NCBI GenBank assembly: GCA_024642115.1
Contig: JAHEBU010000007.1
Location: forward strand, 1-64,000
Length of the DNA: 64,000 nucleotides
Source of the DNA: Marivivens sp.
GTDB taxonomy: Bacteria > Pseudomonadota > Alphaproteobacteria > Rhodobacterales > Rhodobacteraceae
Direction of reading: 5' to 3'
Below are positions 32,834 through 42,033 of the stretch, one piece after another; the stretch's first letter is position 1; each line of letters opens with the position of its first letter. The position numbers were made by a program, and so were the translations under genes. The notes under the pieces were generated by a model. The model worked only from the letters and a program-made list of their open reading frames with translations. It made no database searches and had not been told where the DNA came from.

Positions 32834-34276
32834 ATGACCACATTCGACTATGACCTGTTCGTCATCGGCGGCGGATCGGGCGGCGTGCGGGCGGCTCGTG
32901 TGGCGGCGGCGACGGGGGCAAAGGTCGGTCTGGCCGAGGAAAGCCGGATGGGCGGTACCTGTGTCATTCGCGGCTGTGTCCCCAAAAAGCTGATGGTCTT
33001 TGCCAGCGGCTATCGCGAAATGTTTGATGATGCCCGGGCCTATGGCTGGGATCTGGACGACGGGGCCTTTGACTGGTCCCGGTTTCAGGGCCGCCTGCAT
33101 TCCGAACTGGATCGGCTTGAAGGGATCTATCGCAAGTTGTTGTCCAATTCTGGTGTGACAATCCACGACAGCCGCGCCGTGCTGGAGGATGCCCACACTG
33201 TCCGACTGGCCGATGGTCAGACCAAAACCGCCCGCCATATCCTTGTGGCCACTGGCGGGCGGCCCGTCCGCCCGGACATGCCCAATGCCCATCTTGGTCT
33301 GACTTCGAACGACATCTTCGATCTCAAGGTCCTGCCCAAATCCATCCTGATCGTCGGTGGCGGCTATATCGCCTGCGAATTCGCCGGCATCTTGAACGGT
33401 TTGGGCGTGCAGGTGACACAGTATTATCGCGGCGCCCAGATCCTGCGCGGCTTTGACGACGAAGCCCGCGGGTTGGTGGCCGAGGCCATGCGGGACAAGG
33501 GCGTCGCGTTGCATCTGGGCACCAACATCGTCGAAATGCGGTCGGCCAGTGATGCCCCCGCGGCCCCCGGCATGGGGACCCCGATGAACAGTCAGGCCAG
33601 CGGCACAGAGGCTACTCCTGCGGCCAATCCGGGCGGCGGTATCTGGATCAAATCGACGAACGGGATGGAACAGGTGTTCGATCAGGTCTTGTTCGCCACC
33701 GGTCGTCAGCCCAACACTGATGGCATGGGGCTGGAGGCGGTGGGGGTCAAGATCGGTCGCCGGGGCGAGGTCCTGGTGGACGAGTATTCACAGACCTCTG
33801 TCCCGTCGATCCACGCAGTAGGCGATGTCACAAACCGCGTTCAGTTGACCCCGGTGGCGATCCGCGAAGGCATGGCCTTTGTCGAAACCGTATTCAAGGG
33901 CAACCCCACCCCCGTCGATCACAAGCTGATCCCGTCCGCCGTGTTTACCCAGCCGGAACTTGGTGCCGTGGGCCTGACCGAGGAAGAGGCCCGCGAGCAG
34001 GAGCCGATCGACGTCTATTGCACCAGCTTCAAGCCGATGCAGCATGCCTTTGCCGGACGGACTGACCGAGTGCTCATGAAACTGATCGTAAGCAAGGCGA
34101 CCCGTGTGGTTCTGGGATGTCATATCGTCGCGGATAATGCGGGCGAGATGATCCAGCTGGTCGGTATAGCGGTCAAAATGGGTGCCACCAAAGAGGATTT
34201 CGACCGGACCGTCGCCGTGCACCCCACCATGGCCGAAGAACTGGTAACGATGCGCGATCCGGTCCGCAGCGCTTGA
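32834..34276 (+). CDS. gor: glutathione-disulfide reductase
   Basis: A 480-residue flavoenzyme reducing glutathione disulfide with NADPH. FAD motif GGGSGGVRAA (12-21), redox-active Cys43/Cys48 in GGTCVIRGC, NADPH motif GGGYIACEFAG (175-185), and the catalytic His463/Glu468 pair in HPTMAEE. A low-complexity stretch of about 33 residues (237-269, alanine/proline/glycine/serine-rich) sits in the NADPH domain between the HLGTNIVEM strand and WIKSTNG, where most relatives have a tight turn. This makes the protein longer than the usual 450 residues. It is first of a gor-hflK-hflC-degP run. Confidence 0.95.
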   Translation: MTTFDYDLFVIGGGSGGVRAARVAAATGAKVGLAEESRMGGTCVIRGCVPKKLMVFASGYREMFDDARAYGWDLDDGAFDWSRFQGRLHSELDRLEGIYRKLLSNSGVTIHDSRAVLEDAHTVRLADGQTKTARHILVATGGRPVRPDMPNAHLGLTSNDIFDLKVLPKSILIVGGGYIACEFAGILNGLGVQVTQYYRGAQILRGFDDEARGLVAEAMRDKGVALHLGTNIVEMRSASDAPAAPGMGTPMNSQASGTEATPAANPGGGIWIKSTNGMEQVFDQVLFATGRQPNTDGMGLEAVGVKIGRRGEVLVDEYSQTSVPSIHAVGDVTNRVQLTPVAIREGMAFVETVFKGNPTPVDHKLIPSAVFTQPELGAVGLTEEEAREQEPIDVYCTSFKPMQHAFAGRTDRVLMKLIVSKATRVVLGCHIVADNAGEMIQLVGIAVKMGATKEDFDRTVAVHPTMAEELVTMRDPVRSA

Positions 34277-34348
34277 ATTTCAGGTATTAACCCACAAGTT
34301 GGAACCGATGGCCCGGAACGGGCGGCAGGGAAGGAAGAATTACAGACA

Positions 34349-35494
34349 ATGGCTGGCAACAACGGAGGCCCCTGGGGCGGTGGCGGCAATAATGGCAACG
34401 GCGGCGGCGGTGACGAGCGCCCGCCCCGGCCCCCACGCAGACCGGGCGAAGGCCCGCAGATCCCCGAGATCGACGAACTGGTCAGCAAGGGCCGCGAACA
34501 ATTGCGTGTCCTGATGGGCGGACGCGGCGGCGGCGGCTTTGGCGGCGGCACGGGTGGCCCGATGCTGACACGGGGCACCGTGGGCCTGGGCGCGCTGGCG
34601 CTGGTGGTCCTGTGGGGCCTGGCGTCGTTCTATACCGTGCGCCCTGACGAAAAGTCGGTCGAACTGTTTCTGGGCAAATATTACAAGACCGGCGAGCCAG
34701 GCCTGAACTTTGCCCCCTGGCCGCTGGTCCGGGCCGAGGTGCTGCCTGTCACCACCGAACGCACGACTGAGATCGGCACCAGCCGGTCTGGCCAAGAGGC
34801 GGGTCTTATGCTGACCGGCGACCAGAATATCGTCGACATCGACTTTCAGGTGGTCTGGAACATCTCGGAACCCAGTCGCTATCTGTTCAACCTCGCCAAC
34901 CCGCCCCAGACCATCGAGGCGGTGTCGGAATCAGCAATGCGCGAAATCATCGCCCAGTCCGATCTGGCCCCCATCCTCAACCGTGACCGGGGGGCGATTT
35001 CAGACCGGCTGCGCGATCTGATCCAGCGCACGCTCGACAGCTATGACAGCGGGGTCAACATCGTCCGCGTCAACTTTGACAAGGCCGATCCGCCCGAACC
35101 TGTCATCGCGTCGTTCCGCAAGGTGCAGGACGCCGAGCAGGAGCGGAACCGGTTGCAGAACGTGGCCGATGCCTATGCCAATCAGGTGCTGGCCGGGGCC
35201 CGTGGTGAATCCGCCCAGCTTCTGGAACAGGCCGAAGGCTATCGCGCTCAGGTCGTGAACGAGGCCGAAGGCGAGGCGAGCCGGTTCAGTGCCGTGCTTG
35301 CCGAATACGAAAAGGCCCCAGAGGTGACGCGCAAGCGGATCTATCTGGAAACGATGGAGCAGGTTCTGGGCGGGGTGAGCATCACCCTGCTGGACGACAA
35401 TGCCGGCGGATCGCAGGGGGTTGTCCCCTACCTGCCCCTGACGGAAATCAACCGGCCCACCCCGGCCCCTGCCGCGACAGGAGGAAACAATTGA
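34349..35494 (+). CDS. hflK: HflK, SPFH-family modulator of FtsH
   Basis: A 381-residue inner-membrane protein that, with HflC, surrounds and tunes the FtsH protease. The glycine/asparagine-rich N-terminus (about 1-70) has proline/arginine segments. One membrane helix (about 78-96) is followed by the periplasmic SPFH/band 7 domain (about 100-260) and the helical region with QDAEQERNRLQNVADAYANQV and QAEGYRAQVVNEAEGEASRF. The stop overlaps the hflC start as TGATG, so equal amounts are made. Confidence 0.95.
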   Translation: MAGNNGGPWGGGGNNGNGGGGDERPPRPPRRPGEGPQIPEIDELVSKGREQLRVLMGGRGGGGFGGGTGGPMLTRGTVGLGALALVVLWGLASFYTVRPDEKSVELFLGKYYKTGEPGLNFAPWPLVRAEVLPVTTERTTEIGTSRSGQEAGLMLTGDQNIVDIDFQVVWNISEPSRYLFNLANPPQTIEAVSESAMREIIAQSDLAPILNRDRGAISDRLRDLIQRTLDSYDSGVNIVRVNFDKADPPEPVIASFRKVQDAEQERNRLQNVADAYANQVLAGARGESAQLLEQAEGYRAQVVNEAEGEASRFSAVLAEYEKAPEVTRKRIYLETMEQVLGGVSITLLDDNAGGSQGVVPYLPLTEINRPTPAPAATGGNN

Positions 35495-36381
35495 TGCGCC
35501 CCGTGACCTATCTTCTTCCTGCCGTCGTCGTTCTGGTGGCCGGTCTTTTGTCGTCGATCTATATCGTGGACGAACGGCAAAAGGTGCTGATCCTGCAATT
35601 CGGCCAGATCGTGTCGGTCAAGGAAACGCCCGGCCTCGGCTTCAAGATCCCAGTCATTCAGGAGGTCGTGCGCTATGACGACCGCATCCTGAGCCGGGAT
35701 GTCGCCGCGCTCGAGGTGACCCCTTCGGACGACCGCCGCCTGATCGTGGATGCCTTTGCCCGTTACCGGATCGTCGATATCCGCAAGTTCCGGCAGGCCG
35801 TGGGCACCGGGGGGCAGGACTTTGCTGCCTCGCGCCTTGACGGCATCCTTCGCGCCCAGACCCGTGATATCCTGGGGACTGTGTCGTCGGACGATATCCT
35901 GTCCACCGACCGGGACGCGCTGATGCTGCGTATCCGCAATGCCGCCATCGACGAGGCGTCGGCGCTGGGCATTCAGGTGCTGGATGTGCGGCTCAAGCGG
36001 ACGGACCTGCCGCCCGAGAACCTGAATGCCACCTATGAGAGGATGAAGGCCGAACGCGACCGTGAGGCTGCCGACGAGATCGCCCGAGGCAACGAGGCCG
36101 CCCAGCGAGTCCGCGCTCAGGCCGACCGCACCGTGGTCGAACTGGTCTCCGAGGCCAAGCGTCAGGCCGAGGTGACCCGAGGCGAAGCGGACGCCCAGCG
36201 CAACGCGATCTATGCCCAGGCTTATGGCGCGGATCCGGAATTCTTTGAATTCTACCGCTCGATGAGCGCCTATGGCAAAGCGCTGGAGGGCGGCAATACC
36301 TCGATGGTCCTGTCCCCCAATTCCGAGTTCTTCAACTATCTGCGCTCGGACACTGGCGCGGCGACACCGCGGGCGAACTGA
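35494..36381 (+). CDS. hflC: HflC, SPFH-family modulator of FtsH
   Basis: A 295-residue partner of HflK. One N-terminal membrane helix (about 3-21) is followed by the SPFH domain starting DERQKVLILQFGQIVSV and a coiled-coil region with ERMKAERDREAADEIARGNEAAQRVRAQADR. The C-terminal part contains YAQAYGADPEFFEFYRSMSAYGKAL, the conserved HflC end. The ATG at 35494 is preceded by GGAGG; the TTG one codon earlier is not needed. A repeat element begins 24 nt after its stop, so the operon may end here. Confidence 0.95.
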   Translation: MRPVTYLLPAVVVLVAGLLSSIYIVDERQKVLILQFGQIVSVKETPGLGFKIPVIQEVVRYDDRILSRDVAALEVTPSDDRRLIVDAFARYRIVDIRKFRQAVGTGGQDFAASRLDGILRAQTRDILGTVSSDDILSTDRDALMLRIRNAAIDEASALGIQVLDVRLKRTDLPPENLNATYERMKAERDREAADEIARGNEAAQRVRAQADRTVVELVSEAKRQAEVTRGEADAQRNAIYAQAYGADPEFFEFYRSMSAYGKALEGGNTSMVLSPNSEFFNYLRSDTGAATPRAN

Positions 36382-36404
36382 CGGCGGGCAGCACGAATGG
36401 CAAT

Positions 36405-36559
36405 GGTGGGTTGAAACCCACCGTTGCCGGGTTTTTTGCCCGTCACATCACCATAGCAACTCCCGCCGGAGGCTCCCGGTTCAGGGCCCGGAGCCTCCGG
36501 CGGGAGTTTTTCAGACCAAAGAAGCCGGGTCCAGCCTGTACGGCGGGTTTCAACTCACC
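36405..36559. repeat. palindrome-ended repeat element, copy 2 (155 bp)
   Basis: Left end GGTGGGTTGAAACCCACC (36405-36422) is identical to copy 1; the right end GGCGGGTTTCAACTCACC (36542-36559) has two changes. The same 19-bp stem sequence AACTCCCGCCGGAGGCTCC with T run and the 22-bp tail lies inside. It fills half of the 316-bp hflC-degP gap and probably terminates hflC transcription. The remaining 138 bp should hold the degP promoter; no other feature is seen there. Confidence 0.8.
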
Positions 36560-36697
36560 GCCCCGGTGTGTGTGTTTGAAATCACGTCCGCTTGATCCAC
36601 GACGCGCGTTGTTTGTGTTGCACATCGACCGGGCTAGGTTGAAAGTCAGGTTCAAACGGCCGCCCCGGCGGTCGCCCGCAACGCAGGAGAATGCCCC

Positions 36698-38218
36698 GTG
36701 CCCCCCATGCCGCCCGTAAAAGCCAAGGCCATCGCGCTGTCACGCAGCAAAACCACCACCGCTTCCGCCTTTTACCCAGGCATCGTCCTTGCCATTGCCG
36801 CGGCCCTCGCCCTTGTTCTGGCGCATCCTGCGGTATCGCAGGACCTGTCGGCCACGGCCCCCACCGTAACCGCTCCGGACCGCCCCGCGTCCTTTGCTGA
36901 CCTCGCTGAGCATATCAGTCCGTCGGTCGTCAACATCACCACATCGACCACCGTGGCTGCCGCGACTGATCCGCAGGGGATCGTGCCGCCCGGATCGCCG
37001 TTCGAGGATTTCTTCAACAACCGCGACGGCGCGCCGCGCCGGTCCTCGGCGCTGGGCTCGGGCTTTGTCATCTCGTCAGACGGCTATATCGTCACGAATA
37101 ACCACGTCATCGAAGGCGCCGACGAGATCGAGATCGAGTTCTTCTCGGGCGAGGTGCGTCCCGCCACACTGGTCGGCACCGACACCAATACCGATATCGC
37201 CTTGCTCAAGGTCGATGCGACGGGTCTACCCTTTGTCAAATTCGGCGACAGTGACGGTCCGGGCGCCCGTGTGGGTGAATGGGTCGTCGCGATGGGCAAC
37301 CCGCTGGGGCAGGGGTTCTCGGTGTCTGCCGGGATCGTGTCCGCCCGGAACCGCGCCCTGTCCGGCACCTATGATGACTATATCCAGACCGATGCCGCCA
37401 TCAACCGGGGCAACTCGGGCGGGCCGCTCTTCAATTTGGACGGTGATGTGATTGGCGTGAACACAGCCATCCTGTCCCCTAATGGCGGGTCGATCGGCAT
37501 CGGCTTTTCAATGGCGTCCAACGTGGTCAGCAATGTCGTGACCCAGCTCAAGGAATTCGGCGAAACCCGCCGGGGATGGCTGGGCGTGCGCATTCAGGAT
37601 GTGACCGCTGACATGGTCGATGCCATCGCAGGGCTGGGCAGCGCCCGCGGCGCGCTTATCACCGATGTCCCCGAGGGCCCTGCCATGGATGCGGGCCTGC
37701 TGTCGGGCGACGTCATCCTGACCTTTGACGGCAAGGACGTGAAGGACACCCGCGAACTGGTTCAGATGGTCGGCAACGCCCCTGTGGGCAAGGAGGTCGC
37801 CGTGGATATTCTGCGCGACGGCGCCACTCTGGCCAAGACCGTCGTTCTGGGCCGCCGCGAAACGGCCGAGGCCGCCGCTACCCCCGCCGCCGACACTGCT
37901 CCCGCCGCGCCAGAGCCGTCGCAGGTTCTGGGCCTGACCCTGTCCGAAGTCACGCCTGATCTGTCAGCCCAGTTCAGCCTGCCCGACACCGCCGAAGGGC
38001 TGGTCATCACGGAAGTCGCGCCCGAGTCCGACGCCGCCGGCAAGGGCGTCGTCGCGGGCGACCTGATCACCGAGGCCGGTCAGCAAAAGGTCACTTCGGT
38101 CGCCGATTTCGAGGCCCGGATCGCCGAGGCCAAGGATGCTGGTCGCAAATCCCTGCTGCTGCTCATCCGCCGGGGCGGCGATCCGCGCTTTGTCGCGCTG
38201 GTGCTGGACGACAAGTAA
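36698..38218 (+). CDS. degP: periplasmic Do-family serine protease (DegP/MucD type)
   Basis: A 506-residue protease and chaperone for misfolded envelope proteins. Signal anchor or peptide about 27-48. Catalytic triad His136 (TNNHVIEG), Asp166 (NTDIALLKVD) and Ser240 (RGNSGGPLF). PDZ1 (about 275-370: RRGWLGVRIQDVTADM) and a more divergent PDZ2 (about 400-500) follow, joined by an alanine/proline-rich linker. The start is a GTG at 36698, eight bases after AGGAG; an ATG at 36691 is out of frame. Located after hflKC, consistent with a joint envelope quality-control role. Confidence 0.93.
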   Translation: MPPMPPVKAKAIALSRSKTTTASAFYPGIVLAIAAALALVLAHPAVSQDLSATAPTVTAPDRPASFADLAEHISPSVVNITTSTTVAAATDPQGIVPPGSPFEDFFNNRDGAPRRSSALGSGFVISSDGYIVTNNHVIEGADEIEIEFFSGEVRPATLVGTDTNTDIALLKVDATGLPFVKFGDSDGPGARVGEWVVAMGNPLGQGFSVSAGIVSARNRALSGTYDDYIQTDAAINRGNSGGPLFNLDGDVIGVNTAILSPNGGSIGIGFSMASNVVSNVVTQLKEFGETRRGWLGVRIQDVTADMVDAIAGLGSARGALITDVPEGPAMDAGLLSGDVILTFDGKDVKDTRELVQMVGNAPVGKEVAVDILRDGATLAKTVVLGRRETAEAAATPAADTAPAAPEPSQVLGLTLSEVTPDLSAQFSLPDTAEGLVITEVAPESDAAGKGVVAGDLITEAGQQKVTSVADFEARIAEAKDAGRKSLLLLIRRGGDPRFVALVLDDK

Positions 38219-38241
38219 CGTCGTCCAAAAGCGGTCTTTGC

Positions 38242-38272
38242 AAAGGGCGTCCTGACGGGCGCCCTTTCCCTT
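38242..38272. terminator. intrinsic terminator of degP
   Basis: The stem AAAGGGCG/CGCCCTTT (38242-38249 with 38260-38267) with a 10-nt loop is followed by a pyrimidine run CCCTTTT. It is placed between the convergent degP and hydroxyacid dehydrogenase genes. Confidence 0.75.
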
Positions 38273-39220
38273 TTATCCGATGATCCGGATCGGTGCGCCT
38301 GCCGCAAAGGCCCGCACCGCATCGACCGTCTGAGTATAGAACAGCCGGAACGTCGCTTCGGTCGTATATCCCAGATGCGGGGTCAGCAGCAGCCGACCCT
38401 GCGCCATCAGGTCGCCATCGCGCAACGGGTCGTCCATCGGCAACGGTTCGCGGTCGTACACATCGAGCCCGGCCATTGCCGCCCGGTCCCGCCGCAGCCA
38501 GTCCAACACCGCGCCTGCATCCACAATCGGCCCGCGCGAGGTGTTGACCAGCACATGCCCCGATTTGGCTGCGGCCAGCGCCGCCCCATTTACCAGCCCC
38601 GTCGTTCGCTCTGACAGGACCAGATGCACGCTGGACACATCTGCCGCAGCCATCAGCGTGGCCAGATCGGGCATCTGTCGCACGCCCATCTGCGCACAGC
38701 GGTCTGGCGTCAGGTTCTGGCTCCACGCCACCACCTCCATCCCCAACGCCCGGCCCAGCACGGCCATCTGCCCGCCGATGGTGCCCAGCCCGATCAGGCC
38801 CAGCGTGAGCCCGGCCAGATCGCGGCCCAGTCCCGCCTGCCAGCCCGTCTGCAACGCCGCCACCTCGGGCAGCAGGCGGCGGTTGAGCGCGAGGATCATC
38901 AGGATTGCCAGTTCGCTGGTCGTGGTCTTGCGGCTTTCGGTGCCGCAGACGGTGATGCCGTGGGCCTTGGCCGCAGTCAGGTCGATGGACGCATTGCGCG
39001 GCCCGCTGGTCACGATCAGTTTCAGCCGGGGCAGGGCTGCGATCAGGTCGGCCCCGATCGGCGTGCGTTCCCGCATCAGGCACACCGCGTCGAATGGTGC
39101 GAGCCGTTTGGCGAGCGCGTCACCGCTGATCGTGTCCGAAAACACAGTGACATCCAGACCCGCCCAATCGGCCAGCCGCAGCGCCGCGCCCGCGTAATCG
39201 TCCAATACCGCAATCTTCAT
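38273..39220 (-). CDS. D-2-hydroxyacid dehydrogenase family protein
   Basis: A 315-residue NAD(P)-dependent enzyme of the D-isomer-specific 2-hydroxyacid dehydrogenase family. The Rossmann motif GLGTIG lies in LTLGLIGLGTIGGQMAVLGRALGM (about 138-161). Active-site residues are Arg in NTSRGPIVDAGAV, Glu in DVYDREPLP and His in LLTPHLGYTT. The substrate may be phosphoglycerate, glyoxylate/hydroxypyruvate or a similar acid; motifs do not decide. The ATG at 39220 begins MKIAVLDDYAG, a typical start. It diverges from an alpha/beta hydrolase over 109 nt. Confidence 0.9.
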   Translation of the reverse strand: MKIAVLDDYAGAALRLADWAGLDVTVFSDTISGDALAKRLAPFDAVCLMRERTPIGADLIAALPRLKLIVTSGPRNASIDLTAAKAHGITVCGTESRKTTTSELAILMILALNRRLLPEVAALQTGWQAGLGRDLAGLTLGLIGLGTIGGQMAVLGRALGMEVVAWSQNLTPDRCAQMGVRQMPDLATLMAAADVSSVHLVLSERTTGLVNGAALAAAKSGHVLVNTSRGPIVDAGAVLDWLRRDRAAMAGLDVYDREPLPMDDPLRDGDLMAQGRLLLTPHLGYTTEATFRLFYTQTVDAVRAFAAGAPIRIIG

Positions 39221-39329
39221 GTCCGTCTCCCTTTGCGGTACCTGACCATCCGGGCGGGACAAGGGCAAGACTTTGCCCGCTTCCGTGCTACCCTTGGTTG
39301 CGAATCCCTTGCCCTGATCGGAGCGTTCC

Positions 39330-40622
39330 ATGTCCTCCTCCTCTCGCTTGATGGCCGCCGCGCTGGCCGCCGTTGTCGGAACCTCGGTTGTGGCCGAAAA
39401 CCGGATCGACCGGGTGCTGCCCGATGCGCCGGAACTGGCCACCTTTGGCGATCACCGGATCGGTGTGACGACGCTGACCCTCACCCATGCGGGGCAGGTC
39501 GATGTTCTGAACGCCACAGCGGACAGCGCCCCCACCTATGACCGGCCCCTGACGGTCGAGCTGTGGTATCCGGCCGATCCCGCCACCACCCCCGGCGGCA
39601 CCTACCAGACGGTGATCCGCGACGGGGTGACCCCTGCCACGCTGACCGGGCAGGCCGCCCGCGATGCCGCGCCCGAGGCGGGGCAGAAATTCCCGCTGGT
39701 CATCATCAGCCACGGCTATCCCGGCAATCGGATGCTGCTGTCGCCGCTGGCCGAAAATCTGGCCTCCAAAGGCTATGTCGTGGCCTCGATCGACCACACG
39801 GACAGCACCTATTCCGATCAGGCGGCCTTTGGGTCCACCCTGCGCAATCGCCCGTTGGACCAAAGGTTCGTGCTGGACCAACTGGCGACGCTGGACAGCC
39901 CCGTCGGCGCAATCATCGACGCCAACGACACCGCCGTCATCGGCTATTCCATGGGCGGCTACGGCGCGCTGATCTTTGCAGGCGCGGGCGTGACCGAGGC
40001 ATCGGTCGCCTTTCCCTACGCCCCGCCGGGCGGGTTGCTGGCAATCAATCAGGCGGGCAGCGACACGCTGGCCACTCTGGTCGATCCTCGGGTCAAGGCG
40101 GTCGTGACCTTTGCGCCTTGGGGCATGAACGCGGGGTTCTGGGATGCGGCAGGGCTGGCGGGCATCCAGAAGCCGCTGTTCATTATCGCGGGGTCGGTCG
40201 ATGACGTGGCCGTCTATGCCAATATCCGCCAGATCTTTGAACAGACCACCGGGACCGACCGGATGCTGCTGACATTTGACAATGCCAACCACAACGCGGG
40301 CGCGCCGATGCCCGCGCCCGAAGAAAGCTATTTCTATTCTGAGGCGCTGAAGTTCAGCCCGTTTGAACACTATGCCGACGCGGTCTGGGACAATGTGCGG
40401 ATGAACAACATCAGCGCCCATTTCATGACCGCCTTTCTTGACGTTCACCTCAAGGACGACGCGGCAATGGGGGCATTTCTGGATGTGACGCAGAACGCCG
40501 CAGACGGGGTCTGGGCGATGGACGAGGCAGGCAATCCGACCGCCGATTTCACCTATTGGAAAGGGTTCGCCAACCGCACGGCAGTCGGCCTGCATCTGGA
40601 GCATAAGGCCGCGGGACAGTAG
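39330..40622 (+). CDS. exported alpha/beta hydrolase
   Basis: A 430-residue serine hydrolase with a short N-terminal signal (about 1-22, cleavage after VVA). The oxyanion region is LVIISHGYPGNR, the nucleophile elbow GYSMGGYGA places Ser in the triad, and HNAG near 310-330 gives a possible histidine. The architecture resembles platelet-activating-factor acetylhydrolase-like and dienelactone-hydrolase-like carboxylesterases. The substrate is unknown; the SIDHTDSTYSD segment is a shared feature of this group. Confidence 0.85.
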   Translation: MSSSSRLMAAALAAVVGTSVVAENRIDRVLPDAPELATFGDHRIGVTTLTLTHAGQVDVLNATADSAPTYDRPLTVELWYPADPATTPGGTYQTVIRDGVTPATLTGQAARDAAPEAGQKFPLVIISHGYPGNRMLLSPLAENLASKGYVVASIDHTDSTYSDQAAFGSTLRNRPLDQRFVLDQLATLDSPVGAIIDANDTAVIGYSMGGYGALIFAGAGVTEASVAFPYAPPGGLLAINQAGSDTLATLVDPRVKAVVTFAPWGMNAGFWDAAGLAGIQKPLFIIAGSVDDVAVYANIRQIFEQTTGTDRMLLTFDNANHNAGAPMPAPEESYFYSEALKFSPFEHYADAVWDNVRMNNISAHFMTAFLDVHLKDDAAMGAFLDVTQNAADGVWAMDEAGNPTADFTYWKGFANRTAVGLHLEHKAAGQ

Positions 40623-40625
40623 CCG

Positions 40626-41279
40626 TCAGACAAGGCTCAGCAGCAGCGACATCACCGGCATCCCGTCGCGGTAGGTCTGCATCAGGCGGTCGGGCAGGGG
40701 GGCCGCACCCTCTGCCACCTCGCGGCTGGCCACCAGCCCCTTCATCCGCAGGAACCGCGCCTGCGGATGATCCTGCGGATAGGGCGTGGGGACACGTTTC
40801 AACTCGGGCTCCCATAGCGAAAACCCCGCCGCCTCGGTCTGCGCCATCGCCCCCGCCATCCGTGGCCCGTCAAGGTCGAGCAGCTTGCGCCAATCCTCAA
40901 GCACGTCCTTTTCAAAGCCCATGACGCCGACCCCGACAAAGGTGCGGTCCACGTCGATGCCAAAGAAAAACACCGGGTTCTGGCGGTCGCCCGTCTGGAC
41001 CTCCCACATCATGTGCAGGTGGGTGTTGTAGGGGGTCTTGTCCTTGGAAAAGCGGACGTCGCGGTGCGGGCGAAACAACTTTGCCTTGAGTGGCATGCCC
41101 GCCAGATCGCCCAACGGGCCGGTCAGGTCGTCCAGCAGGGCCTGCGCCCCGGGTTTGAGGGTCTTGTCATAGGTGCCGCGATTGGCATCCCACCACGCCT
41201 TGGTATTGTCGGCGGCAAGGGCCGCGTAGAAGGTCCGGGCAGTGGGGATCAGGGTATCGGTGTCGGGGGTCTTGGGCAT
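40626..41279 (-). CDS. DUF2461 (TIGR02453) family protein
   Basis: A 217-residue protein of the DUF2461 family. Conserved parts are FYAALAADNTKAWWDANRGTYD (about 17-38), LFRPHRDVRFSKDKTPYNTHLHM (about 68-90) and FFGIDVDRTFVGVGVMGF. The function of the family is not known. The ATG at 41279 was selected over 41339 because GAGG precedes it and the family begins near the first YAAL helix. Ends 3 nt from the hydrolase stop (convergent). Confidence 0.87.
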   Translation of the reverse strand: MPKTPDTDTLIPTARTFYAALAADNTKAWWDANRGTYDKTLKPGAQALLDDLTGPLGDLAGMPLKAKLFRPHRDVRFSKDKTPYNTHLHMMWEVQTGDRQNPVFFFGIDVDRTFVGVGVMGFEKDVLEDWRKLLDLDGPRMAGAMAQTEAAGFSLWEPELKRVPTPYPQDHPQARFLRMKGLVASREVAEGAAPLPDRLMQTYRDGMPVMSLLLSLV

Positions 41280-41373
41280 GGCAGCCTCGATGCGAGCAAA
41301 GATCGGACCAGCGTCGCCCGACTGCGCGGGTTTGTCCATTGTTGCGAACCGGCAGCGGCCCTAATCTGCGGCC

Positions 41374-42033
41374 ATGATTGCCCGATGGACCCGACTTGCC
41401 TTTGCCGTGTGCGTCTTTGCCGGTGGGCCGCTGCCCGCCGCCGCCCATCCCCATGTCTTTGTCGATGCGACGGTCAGCTTTCAGTTCGACGAGTCCGGAA
41501 AGCTGACGACGATCCGGCTGGACTGGATTTATGACGACCTGTTTTCGCTCATGCTGACCGAAGATCTGGGGGTGGATGCGGATGGTGATCTCGTGCTGAC
41601 CGCCGACGATCAGGCAAAACTCGACGCGGGGGTGCTGGACTGGCCCGCCGACTATAACGGCGATCTGTTTCTGACTCAGGGCGATGCGCCCCTCGCACTC
41701 AGCGGTCCCGTGCAACACAGCGTCAATCTGGATCAGGGGCGCGTCCACGAAAAGGTCGCCCGGGTCCTGATCCCTGCCGCCGATCCGACCAGGCCGATCG
41801 TGATCCGGCTGTATGACCCCAGCCTTTATGTGGCCTACACGATCAAGCGCAGCTTTGACCTGCCAACCGGCTGCACCCTAGGCTATGTCGCGGCGGACAT
41901 CGACGCGGCCAATGCCAAGGTCAGCGACATGCTGGGCGGGATGATGGCCAGCGACGTGCCTGCCGACCAGACGATGCCCGATGTGGGCGACCTGTTCGCC
42001 GATACGATGACGCTGACATGCGCCGCATCCTGA
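41374..42033 (+). CDS. DUF1007 periplasmic protein, nickel/cobalt transport-associated
   Basis: A 219-residue exported protein: signal about 1-24 (cleavage after AAA), then HPHVFVDATVSFQFDESGKL at the mature N-terminus, whose HxH may bind metal. DUF1007 proteins are nearly always encoded with NicO/RcnA-type transporters; here the gene overlaps the transporter gene by 16 bp. The C-terminal region holds a Cys (TGCTLGYVAADIDAAN) and a terminal TCAAS. Likely delivers or guards nickel or cobalt at the transporter; inferred. Confidence 0.88.
   Translation: MIARWTRLAFAVCVFAGGPLPAAAHPHVFVDATVSFQFDESGKLTTIRLDWIYDDLFSLMLTEDLGVDADGDLVLTADDQAKLDAGVLDWPADYNGDLFLTQGDAPLALSGPVQHSVNLDQGRVHEKVARVLIPAADPTRPIVIRLYDPSLYVAYTIKRSFDLPTGCTLGYVAADIDAANAKVSDMLGGMMASDVPADQTMPDVGDLFADTMTLTCAAS

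Noticed and set aside
29023-36559. CRISPR-like repeats
   Set aside because: Only two long elements more than 7 kb apart, without spacers or cas genes; they are palindromic dispersed repeats.
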